64,000 bases of DNA from Demequina litoralis (GTDB lineage: Bacteria > Actinomycetota > Actinomycetes > Actinomycetales > Demequinaceae): assembly GCF_030418455.1 (NCBI RefSeq), contig NZ_JAUHPW010000003.1, positions 186,001 through 250,000 of the forward strand. The letters run 5' to 3'. Of this stretch, positions 8,741 through 17,793 are shown piece by piece. The position numbers were made by a program, and so were the translations under genes. The notes below the pieces were generated by a model that saw only the letters and a list, made by a program, of their open reading frames with translations, did no database searches and was not told the DNA's origin. The stretch's first letter is position 1; every line of letters begins with the position of its first letter.

Positions 8741-10437
8741 CAACCGAGCACGTGCAGGCGATCGCCTCCGATCTTCCGACAGACCCTGACTGGTGGCGGG
8801 ACGCGGTCGTCTACCAGGTCTATCCACGGAGCTTCGCGGACTCCGATGCCGACGGTCTGGGCGACATCCGTGGGGTCATCTCGCGCGTCGCGTACCTGCG
8901 CGAGCTCGGCATCGACGCCGTGTGGCTCAGTCCCTTCTATCCGTCGCCGCTGGCGGACGGCGGCTACGACGTCGCGGACTACCGTGACGTCGACTCAAGG
9001 CTCGGCACTCTCGCGGACCTCGATGACCTGATCGAAGCGCTGCACGACGCCGGCATCAGGCTCATCATCGACATCGTCCCGAACCATTCCTCGTCCGAGC
9101 ATCCATGGTTCCGCGCTGCTCTGGCGTCACCTCGCGGGTCGGAGGAGCGCGAACGTTACGTGTTCATGGAGGGAGCGGGGGCTGACGGGTCTGAGCCGCC
9201 ATCCGACTGGCAGTCCCACTTCGGCGGGTCGGCCTGGGAGCGGACCCCCGATGGTCAGTTCTACCTCCACCTCTTCGCCGAGGAGCAGCCGGACTTCAAC
9301 TGGTCGCATCCGGATGTGAGGAAGGAGTTCCTCGCGATCCTCGGCTTCTGGTCCGACCGTGGTGTCGATGGCTTCCGCATCGACGTGGCGCACACGTTGG
9401 TCAAGGACCTTGCGCATCCGCTGCGCAGTCAGCCCACCATCGATTCGCTGCTTCCGGAGGATGGATCCGACCCGCTCTACGATCGCGACGAGCTCCATCA
9501 GATCTATCGCGAGTGGCGGGAGCTCTTCGACCGATACGACCCGCCCCGCATGGCGGTGGCGGAGGCGTGGGTCCCCGCGTCACGCCGGGTGCGCTACGCG
9601 TCTCCCGAGAGCCTCGGGCAGGCGTTCAACTTCGACCTCCTGCGTGCGCCGTGGGATGCGGCCGCCTTCGCGGAGATCATCGACCGGAACCTTCGATTCG
9701 CGGACGAGGCGCAGAGCTCCTCGACGTGGGTGCTGTCCAATCACGACGTGGTACGGCACGCGACCCGCTATGGCCTCCCCGACGATGCGGACCTCGACGC
9801 CTGGCTTCTCGAGGGCCGGCCGCTCGGCCCCGCGCAGGCGCTCCAGGGCGAGAGGCGGGCGCGTGCTGCCGCGATGCTGATGCTCGCTCTCCCCGGCTCG
9901 GCGTATCTCTACCAAGGGGAGGAGCTCGGTCTGCACGAGGTGAGCGAGATCGGCATCCAGGATCTCCAAGATCCGATCTGGCGCCGTAGCGAAGGGCGGC
10001 AGAAGGGGCGCGACGGGTGCCGCGTGCCGCTTCCGTGGACAGTGGCCGGGGAGTCCTTCGGCTTCGGTGCGAATGGGAGCCACCTGCCTCAGCCGCGCTG
10101 GTTCGCGTCGCATGCGGCGGATGTCGAGGCGAGCGATCCGAGCTCGATGCTCCGCCTCTACCGGTCCGCCATCGCGTTGCGGCGACGGCTGAGAACGGGA
10201 GGTGGCTTGTCCACGCGCCCGAGCGTGAGCCGGGACGGCGCCCTCGTCGTGATCGAGCGCGACGGCGGCCTGACGAGCGTGACGAACTTCTCGAGCGATC
10301 CCTTGCGATCGGGTGCACGCGGACGCGTGCTGCTGACGAGCTCGGATGCCAGTTCGGACTCGACCATCCCTGGAGAGACCACGGTGTGGTTCGGAGAGCT
10401 CCACGAATCATCGATCGCTGAGGAGGCGGGAACATGA
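8737..10437 (+). CDS. GH13 alpha-glucosidase
   Basis: A 566-residue GH13 enzyme acting in the cytoplasm on the imported sugar. The (beta/alpha)8 motifs are complete: DIVPNH (112-117), GFRIDVAH with nucleophile Asp216, the acid/base Glu276 in MAVAEAWV and the transition-state Asp337 in SNHDVV. QPDFNWSHPDV is typical of exo-acting alpha-glucosidases (oligo-1,6-glucosidase/sucrose hydrolase-like subfamilies). There is no signal peptide. GTG at 8737 overlaps the permease stop (GTGA). The last codons overlap the dehydrogenase start (ATGA). The exact bond specificity is not evident. Confidence 0.9.
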   Translation: MTTEHVQAIASDLPTDPDWWRDAVVYQVYPRSFADSDADGLGDIRGVISRVAYLRELGIDAVWLSPFYPSPLADGGYDVADYRDVDSRLGTLADLDDLIEALHDAGIRLIIDIVPNHSSSEHPWFRAALASPRGSEERERYVFMEGAGADGSEPPSDWQSHFGGSAWERTPDGQFYLHLFAEEQPDFNWSHPDVRKEFLAILGFWSDRGVDGFRIDVAHTLVKDLAHPLRSQPTIDSLLPEDGSDPLYDRDELHQIYREWRELFDRYDPPRMAVAEAWVPASRRVRYASPESLGQAFNFDLLRAPWDAAAFAEIIDRNLRFADEAQSSSTWVLSNHDVVRHATRYGLPDDADLDAWLLEGRPLGPAQALQGERRARAAAMLMLALPGSAYLYQGEELGLHEVSEIGIQDLQDPIWRRSEGRQKGRDGCRVPLPWTVAGESFGFGANGSHLPQPRWFASHAADVEASDPSSMLRLYRSAIALRRRLRTGGGLSTRPSVSRDGALVVIERDGGLTSVTNFSSDPLRSGARGRVLLTSSDASSDSTIPGETTVWFGELHESSIAEEAGT

Positions 10438-11837
10438 CGGCCCTGACGGAGGCGACACACGTCCCTCACCCGGAATACGATCGCGAGGCCGTCCGCGTCG
10501 GCATCGTGCACTTCGGCCTCGGGAACTTCCATCGTGCCCACCAGGCGATGTACCTGGACAGGCTGATGGCTGCCGGCACGGGGCAGGACTGGGGCATCTG
10601 CGGCGTCGGGACCCGCCCGGCGGACAGGCGGATGCACCAGGTCCTCGAGGATCAGTCGTATCTGTACACCTTGATCCTCAAGTCCGGTGTCGGCGAGCCT
10701 GCCCCGACGATCATCGGCTCGATCGTCGATCACCTGATGGCCAACGACGATCGCGACGCGGTGCTGGCGCGGCTCTCCGACCCTGGCGTGCGCATCGTCT
10801 CGCTCACCATCACGGAGGGTGGGTATCGCCGCAACGGTGCACCTTCCGAGGACTCTGTCGACGTCTTCGACCTCATTGCGGAGGGTCTGGCGGCACGCCG
10901 CACGGCAGGCGTGCAGCCGTTCACCGTGATGTCATGCGACAACCTCCCGCACAACGGCGACGCCGCGCGACGTGCGGTCGTCGATGCGGCTGGTCGCCTC
11001 GGACAGGAGTTCGCGGACTGGGTAGATCGTGCAGTCGCGTTCCCCAGCTCGATGGTGGATCGGATCACCCCGGTGACGACGGAAGAGGACCGCGAGCTCG
11101 TACGGACGCGGTTCGGGCTGGACGACGACTGGCCGGTTCCCGCGGAGCCGTTCGCGCAGTGGGTACTCGAGGACCGCTTCACCCTCGGGCGCCCTCCGCT
11201 CGAGGAGGCTGGTGTCCAGATGGTGGCGGACGTGGCGCCGTTCGAGCTGATGAAGCTCCGCCTGCTCAACGCGAGCCACCAGGCGATGGCCTACTCCGGG
11301 ATCCTCCTCGGCCACTCCAGCGTGGCGGCGGCGGCAGGAGATCCCCTCGTGGAGGCGTTCCTCCGGCGATACATGGCCGAGGCGCGCCCGACGTTGCCGC
11401 CGGTGCCCGGCACGGATGTGCGCGGATACTCGGAGTCGCTTCTCGAGAGGTTCCGGAACCCCGCGATCGCCGACACGCTCGGGCGTCTGGCGACCGACTC
11501 GGCCAACCGCCTGGCCGCGTTCCTCGTTCCGGTCATCCTCGACAACCTGCGCGCAGGCCGGTCGGTGAACGCCTCGACGGCTGTGCTCGCGTGCTGGGCC
11601 CATGCGTGCGCGAACGCCGTCGGCGACGCGCAGCCGCAGGTGTCGTCGACCCTCCGTGCTGCGGCCTCGGCGGCCTCCGAGGACCCGGCGCGATTCGCCG
11701 ACGAGGTGGAGATCTTCGAGCCGGTGATCGGCTACGTGGAGTTCCGCACCGCGCTCGCCAGGGGCATCGCCTCGATTCGCGACCGAGGGGTGAAGGCGTT
11801 TCTCGAGGAGGTCGCAGCGGAGCCAGGCTCCCGCTGA
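10434..11837 (+). CDS. mannitol dehydrogenase family oxidoreductase
   Basis: A 467-residue polyol-specific long-chain dehydrogenase. The nucleotide-binding motif GIVHFGLGNFHRAHQAMYL is at the N-terminus and the catalytic Lys-Asn-His pattern is in MKLRLLNASH. SCDNLPHNGD matches mannitol 2-dehydrogenase/fructuronate reductase. It interconverts a ketose (for example fructose) and a polyol with NAD(P)H. Being translationally coupled to an alpha-glucosidase, it suggests that the transported sugar is a glucosyl-polyol or glucosyl-ketose (such as isomaltulose, sucrose or a glucosyl-mannitol); this is inference. Confidence 0.85.
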   Translation: MTALTEATHVPHPEYDREAVRVGIVHFGLGNFHRAHQAMYLDRLMAAGTGQDWGICGVGTRPADRRMHQVLEDQSYLYTLILKSGVGEPAPTIIGSIVDHLMANDDRDAVLARLSDPGVRIVSLTITEGGYRRNGAPSEDSVDVFDLIAEGLAARRTAGVQPFTVMSCDNLPHNGDAARRAVVDAAGRLGQEFADWVDRAVAFPSSMVDRITPVTTEEDRELVRTRFGLDDDWPVPAEPFAQWVLEDRFTLGRPPLEEAGVQMVADVAPFELMKLRLLNASHQAMAYSGILLGHSSVAAAAGDPLVEAFLRRYMAEARPTLPPVPGTDVRGYSESLLERFRNPAIADTLGRLATDSANRLAAFLVPVILDNLRAGRSVNASTAVLACWAHACANAVGDAQPQVSSTLRAAASAASEDPARFADEVEIFEPVIGYVEFRTALARGIASIRDRGVKAFLEEVAAEPGSR

Positions 11838-11884
11838 CGCCCGGTGGGGCAGCGACCGCAGCCTCGGACCCACGGCCCTGGGAT

Positions 11885-11921
11885 ACGACGAAGGCCCTCC
11901 CGCAGGGAGGGCCTTCGTCGT
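11885..11921. terminator. strong hairpin terminator
   Basis: A 16-bp perfect stem (ACGACGAAGGCCCTCC with its complement) and a 5-base loop. It ends the sugar operon from the left and the tRNA-Ser gene from the right, mirroring the hairpin at 3801-3833 on the far side of the island. Confidence 0.8.
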
Positions 11922-11941
11922 CGAGGATCCGAAACCTCGTA

Positions 11942-12032
11942 TGGCGGTGACGGTGGGATTTGAACCCACGGTACGGGGTTACCGTACACAGCATTTCGAG
12001 TGCTGCACCTTCGGCCGCTCGGACACGTCACC
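11942..12032 (-). tRNA. tRNA-Ser (anticodon CGA)
   Basis: Read on the minus strand, a complete class II tRNA: acceptor GGTGACG pairs with CGTCACC, the D-arm begins TGTCCGAGCGG, the anticodon loop CTCGAAA gives CGA, the long variable arm pairs GTACGG with CCGTAC, and the T-loop reads GGTTCAAATCC. Discriminator G is followed by an encoded CCA. The length of 91 nt fits tRNA-Ser. Its 3' half is duplicated at 3840-3865. Confidence 0.95.
11943..11968 (-). repeat. tRNA-Ser 3' end (island attachment site, proximal)
   Basis: The 26 bp inside the tRNA gene that recur at 3840-3865. Together the two copies bound an island of integrase remnant plus sugar-use cassette (3866-11942). The tRNA remains intact after integration. 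Confidence 0.85.
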
Positions 12033-12066
12033 GCGGAAGAGATTACCGGAGTGTGAACGAAAAAAC

Positions 12067-13164
12067 CTAATCGGGCCGATGCGGAGGGGCATGCCTCCCG
12101 GCCGGATCCGGGGGTGCGGGGGGATGTAGCAGGGCGGTTGCGACCGCAAGGCCTGCACCTAGTGCCGTATCGAGGATGCGCTCGCCCGTGACGGCCAGGT
12201 CGCCCAGCTGTCCGGCGCTCGCGGTCACGATCACGAGCGCCATCGGCGTGACCGCCGTGACCGCGATCGCGTAGTGGCGCGTGATGGCGAGCTCCGTGAC
12301 GTACTGGAGCGCCCCGAGCGTGAAGGCGAGCGCGAGGGGCGGCATGCCGGAGTACGCGATCGCGAGGTACACCCCGACGCCGAGCACGGTCCCGACAGCG
12401 CGATGCAGCCCGCGCGTGAGCGCGAGGCCGCGCCCTGGCACCACCCCGATCACGACCACGCCCGCGGCCACGGTCCAGTACGCGCGCTCGGGGTCGACGT
12501 ACAGCATCGACAGCGCGGTCCCCAGCACCGCGACGATGACGGTGCGCCACACCAGCTCGCGCGCGCCTCGGTCCCACTCCGGCGGCGCGAGCAGCACGCG
12601 CAGCGGCCGCGGCGTCACCTGCCAGTGCACGCGCCTGACCAGGGGTGCGATGCTCGCGACGACGGCCCACGCGCAGCCCGCCGCGACGGCGCCGACCAGC
12701 ACGAGCGGCGGCACCCCGCCGTTCACCGCGTGACCGGACATGCCGTAGACCAGGATCGGGAACAGCGGGCCCGGCGGTCCCAGGCGGTAGCCGTGCACCG
12801 CGATGCCGATGAGGATCGTGACCACCACCAGCCCCAGCGCGGACCACCACGCGTACGGCGCGAGCAGCGCGCCGAGGATGCTGGTGAGCACGAGGACGAG
12901 CCCCGCGATCGGGCGCAGCCGCAGGCGCTCGAGCCGGGGCAGCGCAGCGAAGTACGGCACCGTGAACGCGCCGGTCGCGGCGATCAGGCCCAGGTCGATG
13001 CGGTCGAAGGCGATGCCCACGAGGATCGGCACGGTGAGCACGATCGACGCCTGGAGGGCGATGGGCCACCGCGGCTCCTTCGCGGGCACGAGAGTGCCGA
13101 GGCTCACGACCGCGCGGCGCATCCCGTGGCGCCACACGTCGCGACGACGGGGATCCTCGGCCAT
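12067..13164 (-). CDS. FUSC-like aromatic acid exporter family membrane protein
   Basis: A 365-residue membrane protein with two blocks of five or six helices separated by a cytoplasmic loop (about 180-215), a layout of the FUSC/aromatic acid exporter family. Indicative segments are IDLGLIAATGAFTVPYFAALP, where a conserved acidic residue precedes the first helix pair, and ERAYWTVAAGVVVIGVVPGRG. Family members export aromatic acids or related compounds in other bacteria; no substrate can be assigned here. Its ATG follows the tadA stop directly, so the two form an operon. The C-terminus is Pro/His-rich. Confidence 0.7.
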   Translation of the reverse strand: MAEDPRRRDVWRHGMRRAVVSLGTLVPAKEPRWPIALQASIVLTVPILVGIAFDRIDLGLIAATGAFTVPYFAALPRLERLRLRPIAGLVLVLTSILGALLAPYAWWSALGLVVVTILIGIAVHGYRLGPPGPLFPILVYGMSGHAVNGGVPPLVLVGAVAAGCAWAVVASIAPLVRRVHWQVTPRPLRVLLAPPEWDRGARELVWRTVIVAVLGTALSMLYVDPERAYWTVAAGVVVIGVVPGRGLALTRGLHRAVGTVLGVGVYLAIAYSGMPPLALAFTLGALQYVTELAITRHYAIAVTAVTPMALVIVTASAGQLGDLAVTGERILDTALGAGLAVATALLHPPAPPDPAGRHAPPHRPD

Positions 13165-13620
13165 CTAGCGTCGGGCCTCGAAGAACTCGGTGAGCAGCTC
13201 GGCGCACTCCGCGGCGCGCACCCCGGAGACGACCTCGACCTTGGCGCCGATGCGCGCGTCCCGCACCACGTCCCACTGCGAGCCGGTCGCGCCGGCCTTC
13301 TCGTCCCACGCGCCGAGCACGAGCCGCGGGATGCGGGACTGCAGGATCGCGCCGGCGCACATGAGGCACGGCTCCAGCGTCACGACCATGGTGCAGCCGT
13401 CGAGGCGCCAGGTGCCCAGGGACGATGCGGCGGCCCGGATCGCCTCGACCTCGGCGTGGGCGGAGGGGTCGTGGACGGCCTCGCGCCGGTTGTGCCCGGT
13501 GCCGATGATGTCGCCGTCGGGCGAGAGCACCACCGCGCCGACCGGGACGTCGCCCGCCTCGCGCGCCGCGCGCGCCTGGACGAGCGCCTCGCCCATCGCG
13601 TCGTCCCACCGGCCTCTCAC
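13165..13620 (-). CDS. tadA: tRNA adenosine(34) deaminase TadA
   Basis: A 151-residue zinc-dependent deaminase that converts A34 to inosine in tRNA-Arg(ACG). The catalytic HAE is at residues 55-57 and the zinc-binding PCLMC at 84-88. The start is GTG at 13620; no ribosome site precedes it, and a TAGCCT hexamer (13627-13632) lies six bases upstream, which indicates a leaderless message. upp starts 62 bp away in the opposite direction. Confidence 0.92.
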   Translation of the reverse strand: MRGRWDDAMGEALVQARAAREAGDVPVGAVVLSPDGDIIGTGHNRREAVHDPSAHAEVEAIRAAASSLGTWRLDGCTMVVTLEPCLMCAGAILQSRIPRLVLGAWDEKAGATGSQWDVVRDARIGAKVEVVSGVRAAECAELLTEFFEARR

Positions 13621-13682
13621 GAGGTCAGGCTACCGGCGCATCGTCCCGGGCCATCGGCCGCTTCGCGCGATACCCTCGGACC

Positions 13683-14324
13683 ATGCATCTGCACGTCGCC
13701 GATCACCCGCTCATCCGTCACAAGGTCACCGTCCTGCGGGACAAGAAGACCCCGTCGCCGACGTTCCGCCTCCTGGTGGACGAGCTGGTGACGCTGCTCG
13801 CGTACGAGGCGACCCGCGACGTGCGCGTGGTCGAGTGCGAGGTCGAGACCCCGCTGACCACCACGACCGGCACCAAGATCGCGGACCCCGCGCCCATCAT
13901 CGTGCCGATCCTGCGCGCGGGCCTGGGCATGCTCGACGGCATGACGCGCCTGCTGCCGAGCGCCGAGGTGGGCTTCCTGGGCCTCAAGCGCGACGAGGAG
14001 ACCCTCGAGGCGATCACCTACGCGAACCGCCTCCCCGAGGACCTCACGGGCCGCCAGGTGTTCCTCATCGACCCGATGCTCGCGACCGGCGGCTCGCTCG
14101 TCATGGCGATCGAGTACGTGCTCGAGCGCGGCGCCACCGACGTCACCTGCGTGTGCCTGCTGGCGGCGCCCGAGGGCATCGCCCACGTCCAGGAGAAGGT
14201 GGGCGACCGCGCCGACGTCTCCGTGGTCGTCGCGCAGGTCGACGAGAAGCTCAACGAGGTCGGCTACATCGTGCCGGGCCTCGGCGACGCGGGCGACCGC
14301 CTGTACGGCATCGTCGACCTGTAG
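13683..14324 (+). CDS. upp: uracil phosphoribosyltransferase
   Basis: A 213-residue enzyme that makes UMP from uracil and PRPP (pyrimidine salvage). It has the uracil-loop motif near the C-terminus ([13 protein letters not shown]) and the PRPP-binding loop [12 protein letters not shown]; the full family length is present. TACCCT (13671-13676) lies six bases before the ATG with no Shine-Dalgarno sequence, so it too is probably leaderless. The intergenic region shared with tadA carries a GCATCGTCC copy (13638-13646). Confidence 0.95.
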   Translation: MHLHVADHPLIRHKVTVLRDKKTPSPTFRLLVDELVTLLAYEATRDVRVVECEVETPLTTTTGTKIADPAPIIVPILRAGLGMLDGMTRLLPSAEVGFLGLKRDEETLEAITYANRLPEDLTGRQVFLIDPMLATGGSLVMAIEYVLERGATDVTCVCLLAAPEGIAHVQEKVGDRADVSVVVAQVDEKLNEVGYIVPGLGDAGDRLYGIVDL

Positions 14325-14340
14325 ACCGTTCGTCCTCCGA

Positions 14341-14374
14341 AGCGCCGCATCGTCCCCGTGGACGATGCGGCGCT
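14341..14374. terminator. upp terminator hairpin built from two inverted copies of the genome oligomer
   Basis: A perfect 15-bp stem, AGCGCCGCATCGTCC / GGACGATGCGGCGCT, with loop CCGT. Both arms are the over-represented oligomer described in the findings (14347-14355 and 14360-14368). It has no T-tract, as is usual in actinobacteria. Confidence 0.75.
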
Positions 14375-14536
14375 GCTGCGTGCGCGGGCGGCGCGCGGGC
14401 CCGTTGTCAGACCCCGGTGAGACCCTCGGAGAGTGGCCCCGCATCGGCGGTCCCAGAGTGTTCAACAGGCCCCGGCCTGCCGTCCACACGACACGCCGAC
14501 GAGTCCACAGGCTGTACACAAGGTTCTCCACAGAAC

Positions 14537-14609
14537 CACTAGATGTGGTGGCGATTCGTGAAATCGCCCCCCATATCTTGTTGCACACGGGTGGCGTTCG
14601 GGTTAGGTT
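14537..14609 (+). promoter_or_regulatory. tandem NrdR boxes and nrdAB promoter
   Basis: CACTAGATGTGG (14537-14548) and CCCCATATCTTG (14569-14580) resemble NrdR boxes and are 32 bp apart, the three-turn spacing typical of NrdR sites. Immediately downstream TTGCAC (14581-14586) and TAGGTT (14604-14609) are separated by 17 bp and make a good promoter. NrdR, an ATP-cone repressor, would thus sit across the -35 region. The 361 bp from the upp hairpin to the nrdA start hold no gene. Confidence 0.75.
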
Positions 14610-14735
14610 CGGGAGTGCGCCTCGAGCTGACGACGCCGGTGGATCTCCCGGAATCCGCCGCCACCCGAGCGCCCGTTTTCACCGTCCGAGCGGGTCCCGC
14701 ACGGGACCCTCGGGAGCATCTCTAGGGGGAGCAGC

Positions 14736-17700
14736 GTGACGATCACCGAGAACAACGCGTCAGCACGGACGGGGGCCACCGGCGCGGTCCCGGTCGTGAC
14801 CACCGGCATCCACGTCACCAAGCGTGACGGCACGCGCGAGCCGTACAACGCCGACCGCATCAACAAGGCGATCGAGCGCGCGGCGGAGGGGCTGCCCGAC
14901 CAGATCTCGATGACCACCCAGATCGCGACCGAGCTCGCGATCACCCTGTTCGACGGCATCACCACCGAGCAGCTCGACGAGGCCGCGATCGGCGTGGCCG
15001 TGCAGAACGTCAAGGACGACCCGCAGTTCGACATCGTCGCCTCGCGGCTCCTGCGCAAGGTCATCTACAAGCGGGTCCTGGGCGGCTACGACACCGAGCT
15101 CGAGCTCGCGCTGCTCCACCAGGCGCGCTTCCCCGGGTACATCCGCGACGCGGTCGAGGACGGGCTTCTCGACACGCGCCTCACCGAGCTCTTCGACCTC
15201 GACGCCCTCGCCGCGGCGCTCGACCACACCCGCGACGACCTGTTGCGGTACATCGGCACGGTGACGATGCGGAACCGCTACATGATCACGGACCGTCACG
15301 GCAAGGCGCTCGAGGTGCCGCAGTACTTCTGGATGCGCGTCGCGATGGGCCTCGCGCTCAACGAGGCGGATCCGACCGCGCGGGCGCTCGAGTTCTACGA
15401 CAAGATCTCGCGGCTCGACTACCTCCCGGCCGGATCGACGCTCGTGAACGCGGGCACGTCCTACCCGCAGCTGTCCAACTGCTTCGTCATGCAGATGGAG
15501 GACGACATCGAGCACATCGCGAAGTCGGTGCGCGACGTCATGTGGCTGACCAAGGGCACCGGAGGCATCGGCCTGTCCGTCACCAAGCTGCGGTCCGAGG
15601 GCTCCCCGATCCGTTCGAACAACACCACGTCGACCGGCCCGATCCCGTTCATGCACACCATCGACTCGACGCTGCGCGCGGTGAGCCGCGGCGGCAAGAA
15701 GTTCGGCGCGCTGTGCTTCTACATGGAGAACTGGCACCTCGACTTCCACCAGTTCCTCGACCTGCGCCAGAACTCGGGCGACCCGTACCGGCGCACCCGC
15801 ACCGCGAACACCGCGGTGTGGATCTCGGACGAGTTCATGAAGCGCGTCGAGGCGGACGCCGACTGGTACCTCTTCGACCCTGCCGAGACCCCCGACCTCG
15901 TCGAGCTCGTGGGCTCCGCGTTCTCGCAGCGGTACGCCGAGTACGTCGCCCTCGCGGAGGCGGGCCGCATGCGCAGCTTCAAGAAGATGAAGGCGCGCGA
16001 GCAGTACAAGTCGATCCTCATCATGCTGCAGACCACGTCGCACCCGTGGCTCACGTGGAAGGACACCATCAACAACCGCGCGCTCAACACCAACACGGGC
16101 ACCATCCACCTGTCGAACCTCTGCACGGAGATCTGCCTGCCGCAGGACCGCGACAACATCGCGGTGTGCAACCTCGCGTCGGTGAACCTGCCGCAGCACC
16201 TGGTCGACGGCACGATCGACTGGGACCGCATGAAGGACTCGGTGCGCCTGGCGGTGCGCCAGCTCGACAACCTCGTCGACATCACGCTGTCCTCGGTGCC
16301 GGAGTCGGAGTTCGCGAACCGCGAGAACCGCGCGATCGGCCTCGGCGTCATGGGCTTCACGGACATCACCGAGCGTCTCGGCCTCGCGTACGAGTCGGAG
16401 GAGTCGTACGCCCTCATCGACGAGATCGTCGAGTTCGTGTCGTTCCACGCGATCGACGCGTCGGCGGACCTCGCGCGCGAGCGCGGCGCCTACAACAACT
16501 TCGCGGGCTCCGGCTGGTCGCAGGGCAAGGTGCCGTTCGACACCATCGCAGAGACCGAGGCCGACCGCGGCGTCCCGATCGAGGTCGACCGCACCACGCG
16601 TCAGGACTGGGCGGCGCTGCGGGAGAAGGTCCGCGGCGGCATCCGGAACGCGACGCTCATGGCGGTCGCGCCGACGGCGTCGATCGGCCTCGTCGCCGGT
16701 GTCACGCCGGGCTTCGACCCGCAGTTCTCGCAGATCTTCTCCCGCGCCACGAGCTCGGGCAAGTTCCTCGAGGTCAACCGCAACCTCGTCAAGGACCTGC
16801 AGGAGCTCGGTCTGTGGGAATCGGTGCGCGACCGGCTGCTCGAGGTCCAGGGCGACCTGTCGCAGATCGACGAGGTGCCGCAGCACCTCCAGGACGTCTA
16901 CAAGACCTCGTTCCAGCTGTCGCCCTACGCCTTCATCGAGGTGGCGGCGCGTGCCCAGAAGTGGATCGACCAGGCGATCAGCCGGAACATCTACCTCGAG
17001 GACCGCGACGTCGAGAACATGATGGATCTGTACGCGGCCGCGTGGAAGCGCGGTGTCAAGACCACCTACTACCTCCACATGAAGCCGCGCCACACGGCCG
17101 AGCAGTCGACCGTGCGCGTCAACAAGACCGAGAAGCTCAACGCGACCGGGAACGCGGCGGGACGCCCCGCCGCCGGCGGATCGGCCGGTCCCGCGCGCAA
17201 GGGCTTCGGCGCCGCGAAGCGAGGCTTCGGTGCCGCGAAGGCGGCCGCCCCCGCCGCACCGGCGGCCGATTCCGCGGTGGCCGATGCGGCGATCGTGCGG
17301 ACCGCGGCGGTGCAGGCGGCGCCGACGGTCGAGGTCCCGGTCCAGCCGGAGTCCGCCGTCGCGCCTCAGCCCGTGGCCGAGGCGCGGCCCGCCGCGCGCG
17401 GCTTCGGCGCGGTCAAGGCCGCCCCGCCCGTCGAGCCGACGGCGCCTGCAGAGCCGACGCCCACCGCGCCGACGACGGGTGCCACGGCCGCGCCCGCCGA
17501 GGTGCTCGCCCAGGTGGCCGCCACCGCGTTCGCCGCGGCGCCGCCGCAGCAGCCCGAGGTCCCGCCCGCCTCGCTCCCGGAGACCGCCTCGGAGACGGCG
17601 GAGGCCGCCGCCCCCGAGGGTGTCGCGCCGGCGGCGGCGCCCCCGGCGGGCGCCTCGGTGCTCACCGTGGTGGAGTCCGTCGACGGCGACACCGAGATGG

Positions 17701-17762
17701 TGGGCGGCGTGGCCTGCCCGGTCGACCCCATGGAGCGGCTCCAGTGCGAGTCGTGCCAGTAG
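14736..17762 (+). CDS. nrdA: ribonucleoside-diphosphate reductase, alpha (R1) subunit
   Basis: A 1008-residue class I reductase large subunit that makes dNDPs from NDPs. An N-terminal ATP-cone (about 22-110) suggests dATP feedback control. The active-site Cys is in SNLCTEICLP, the redox Cys pair in QLSNCFV and AVCNLASVNL, and the radical-relay tyrosines in TTYYLHMKP (about 779-780). The core ends near residue 795. Then follows an unusually long ~200-residue Ala/Pro-rich tail with three GFGA(A/V)K repeats (near 823, 829 and 889) before the terminal redox pair CESC (1004-1007). GTG start with AGGGGGAG upstream. Confidence 0.95.
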   Translation: MTITENNASARTGATGAVPVVTTGIHVTKRDGTREPYNADRINKAIERAAEGLPDQISMTTQIATELAITLFDGITTEQLDEAAIGVAVQNVKDDPQFDIVASRLLRKVIYKRVLGGYDTELELALLHQARFPGYIRDAVEDGLLDTRLTELFDLDALAAALDHTRDDLLRYIGTVTMRNRYMITDRHGKALEVPQYFWMRVAMGLALNEADPTARALEFYDKISRLDYLPAGSTLVNAGTSYPQLSNCFVMQMEDDIEHIAKSVRDVMWLTKGTGGIGLSVTKLRSEGSPIRSNNTTSTGPIPFMHTIDSTLRAVSRGGKKFGALCFYMENWHLDFHQFLDLRQNSGDPYRRTRTANTAVWISDEFMKRVEADADWYLFDPAETPDLVELVGSAFSQRYAEYVALAEAGRMRSFKKMKAREQYKSILIMLQTTSHPWLTWKDTINNRALNTNTGTIHLSNLCTEICLPQDRDNIAVCNLASVNLPQHLVDGTIDWDRMKDSVRLAVRQLDNLVDITLSSVPESEFANRENRAIGLGVMGFTDITERLGLAYESEESYALIDEIVEFVSFHAIDASADLARERGAYNNFAGSGWSQGKVPFDTIAETEADRGVPIEVDRTTRQDWAALREKVRGGIRNATLMAVAPTASIGLVAGVTPGFDPQFSQIFSRATSSGKFLEVNRNLVKDLQELGLWESVRDRLLEVQGDLSQIDEVPQHLQDVYKTSFQLSPYAFIEVAARAQKWIDQAISRNIYLEDRDVENMMDLYAAAWKRGVKTTYYLHMKPRHTAEQSTVRVNKTEKLNATGNAAGRPAAGGSAGPARKGFGAAKRGFGAAKAAAPAAPAADSAVADAAIVRTAAVQAAPTVEVPVQPESAVAPQPVAEARPAARGFGAVKAAPPVEPTAPAEPTPTAPTTGATAAPAEVLAQVAATAFAAAPPQQPEVPPASLPETASETAEAAAPEGVAPAAAPPAGASVLTVVESVDGDTEMVGGVACPVDPMERLQCESCQ

Positions 17763-17793
17763 GCGAAGCGTCAGAACAGGAGAGGTGACAACG

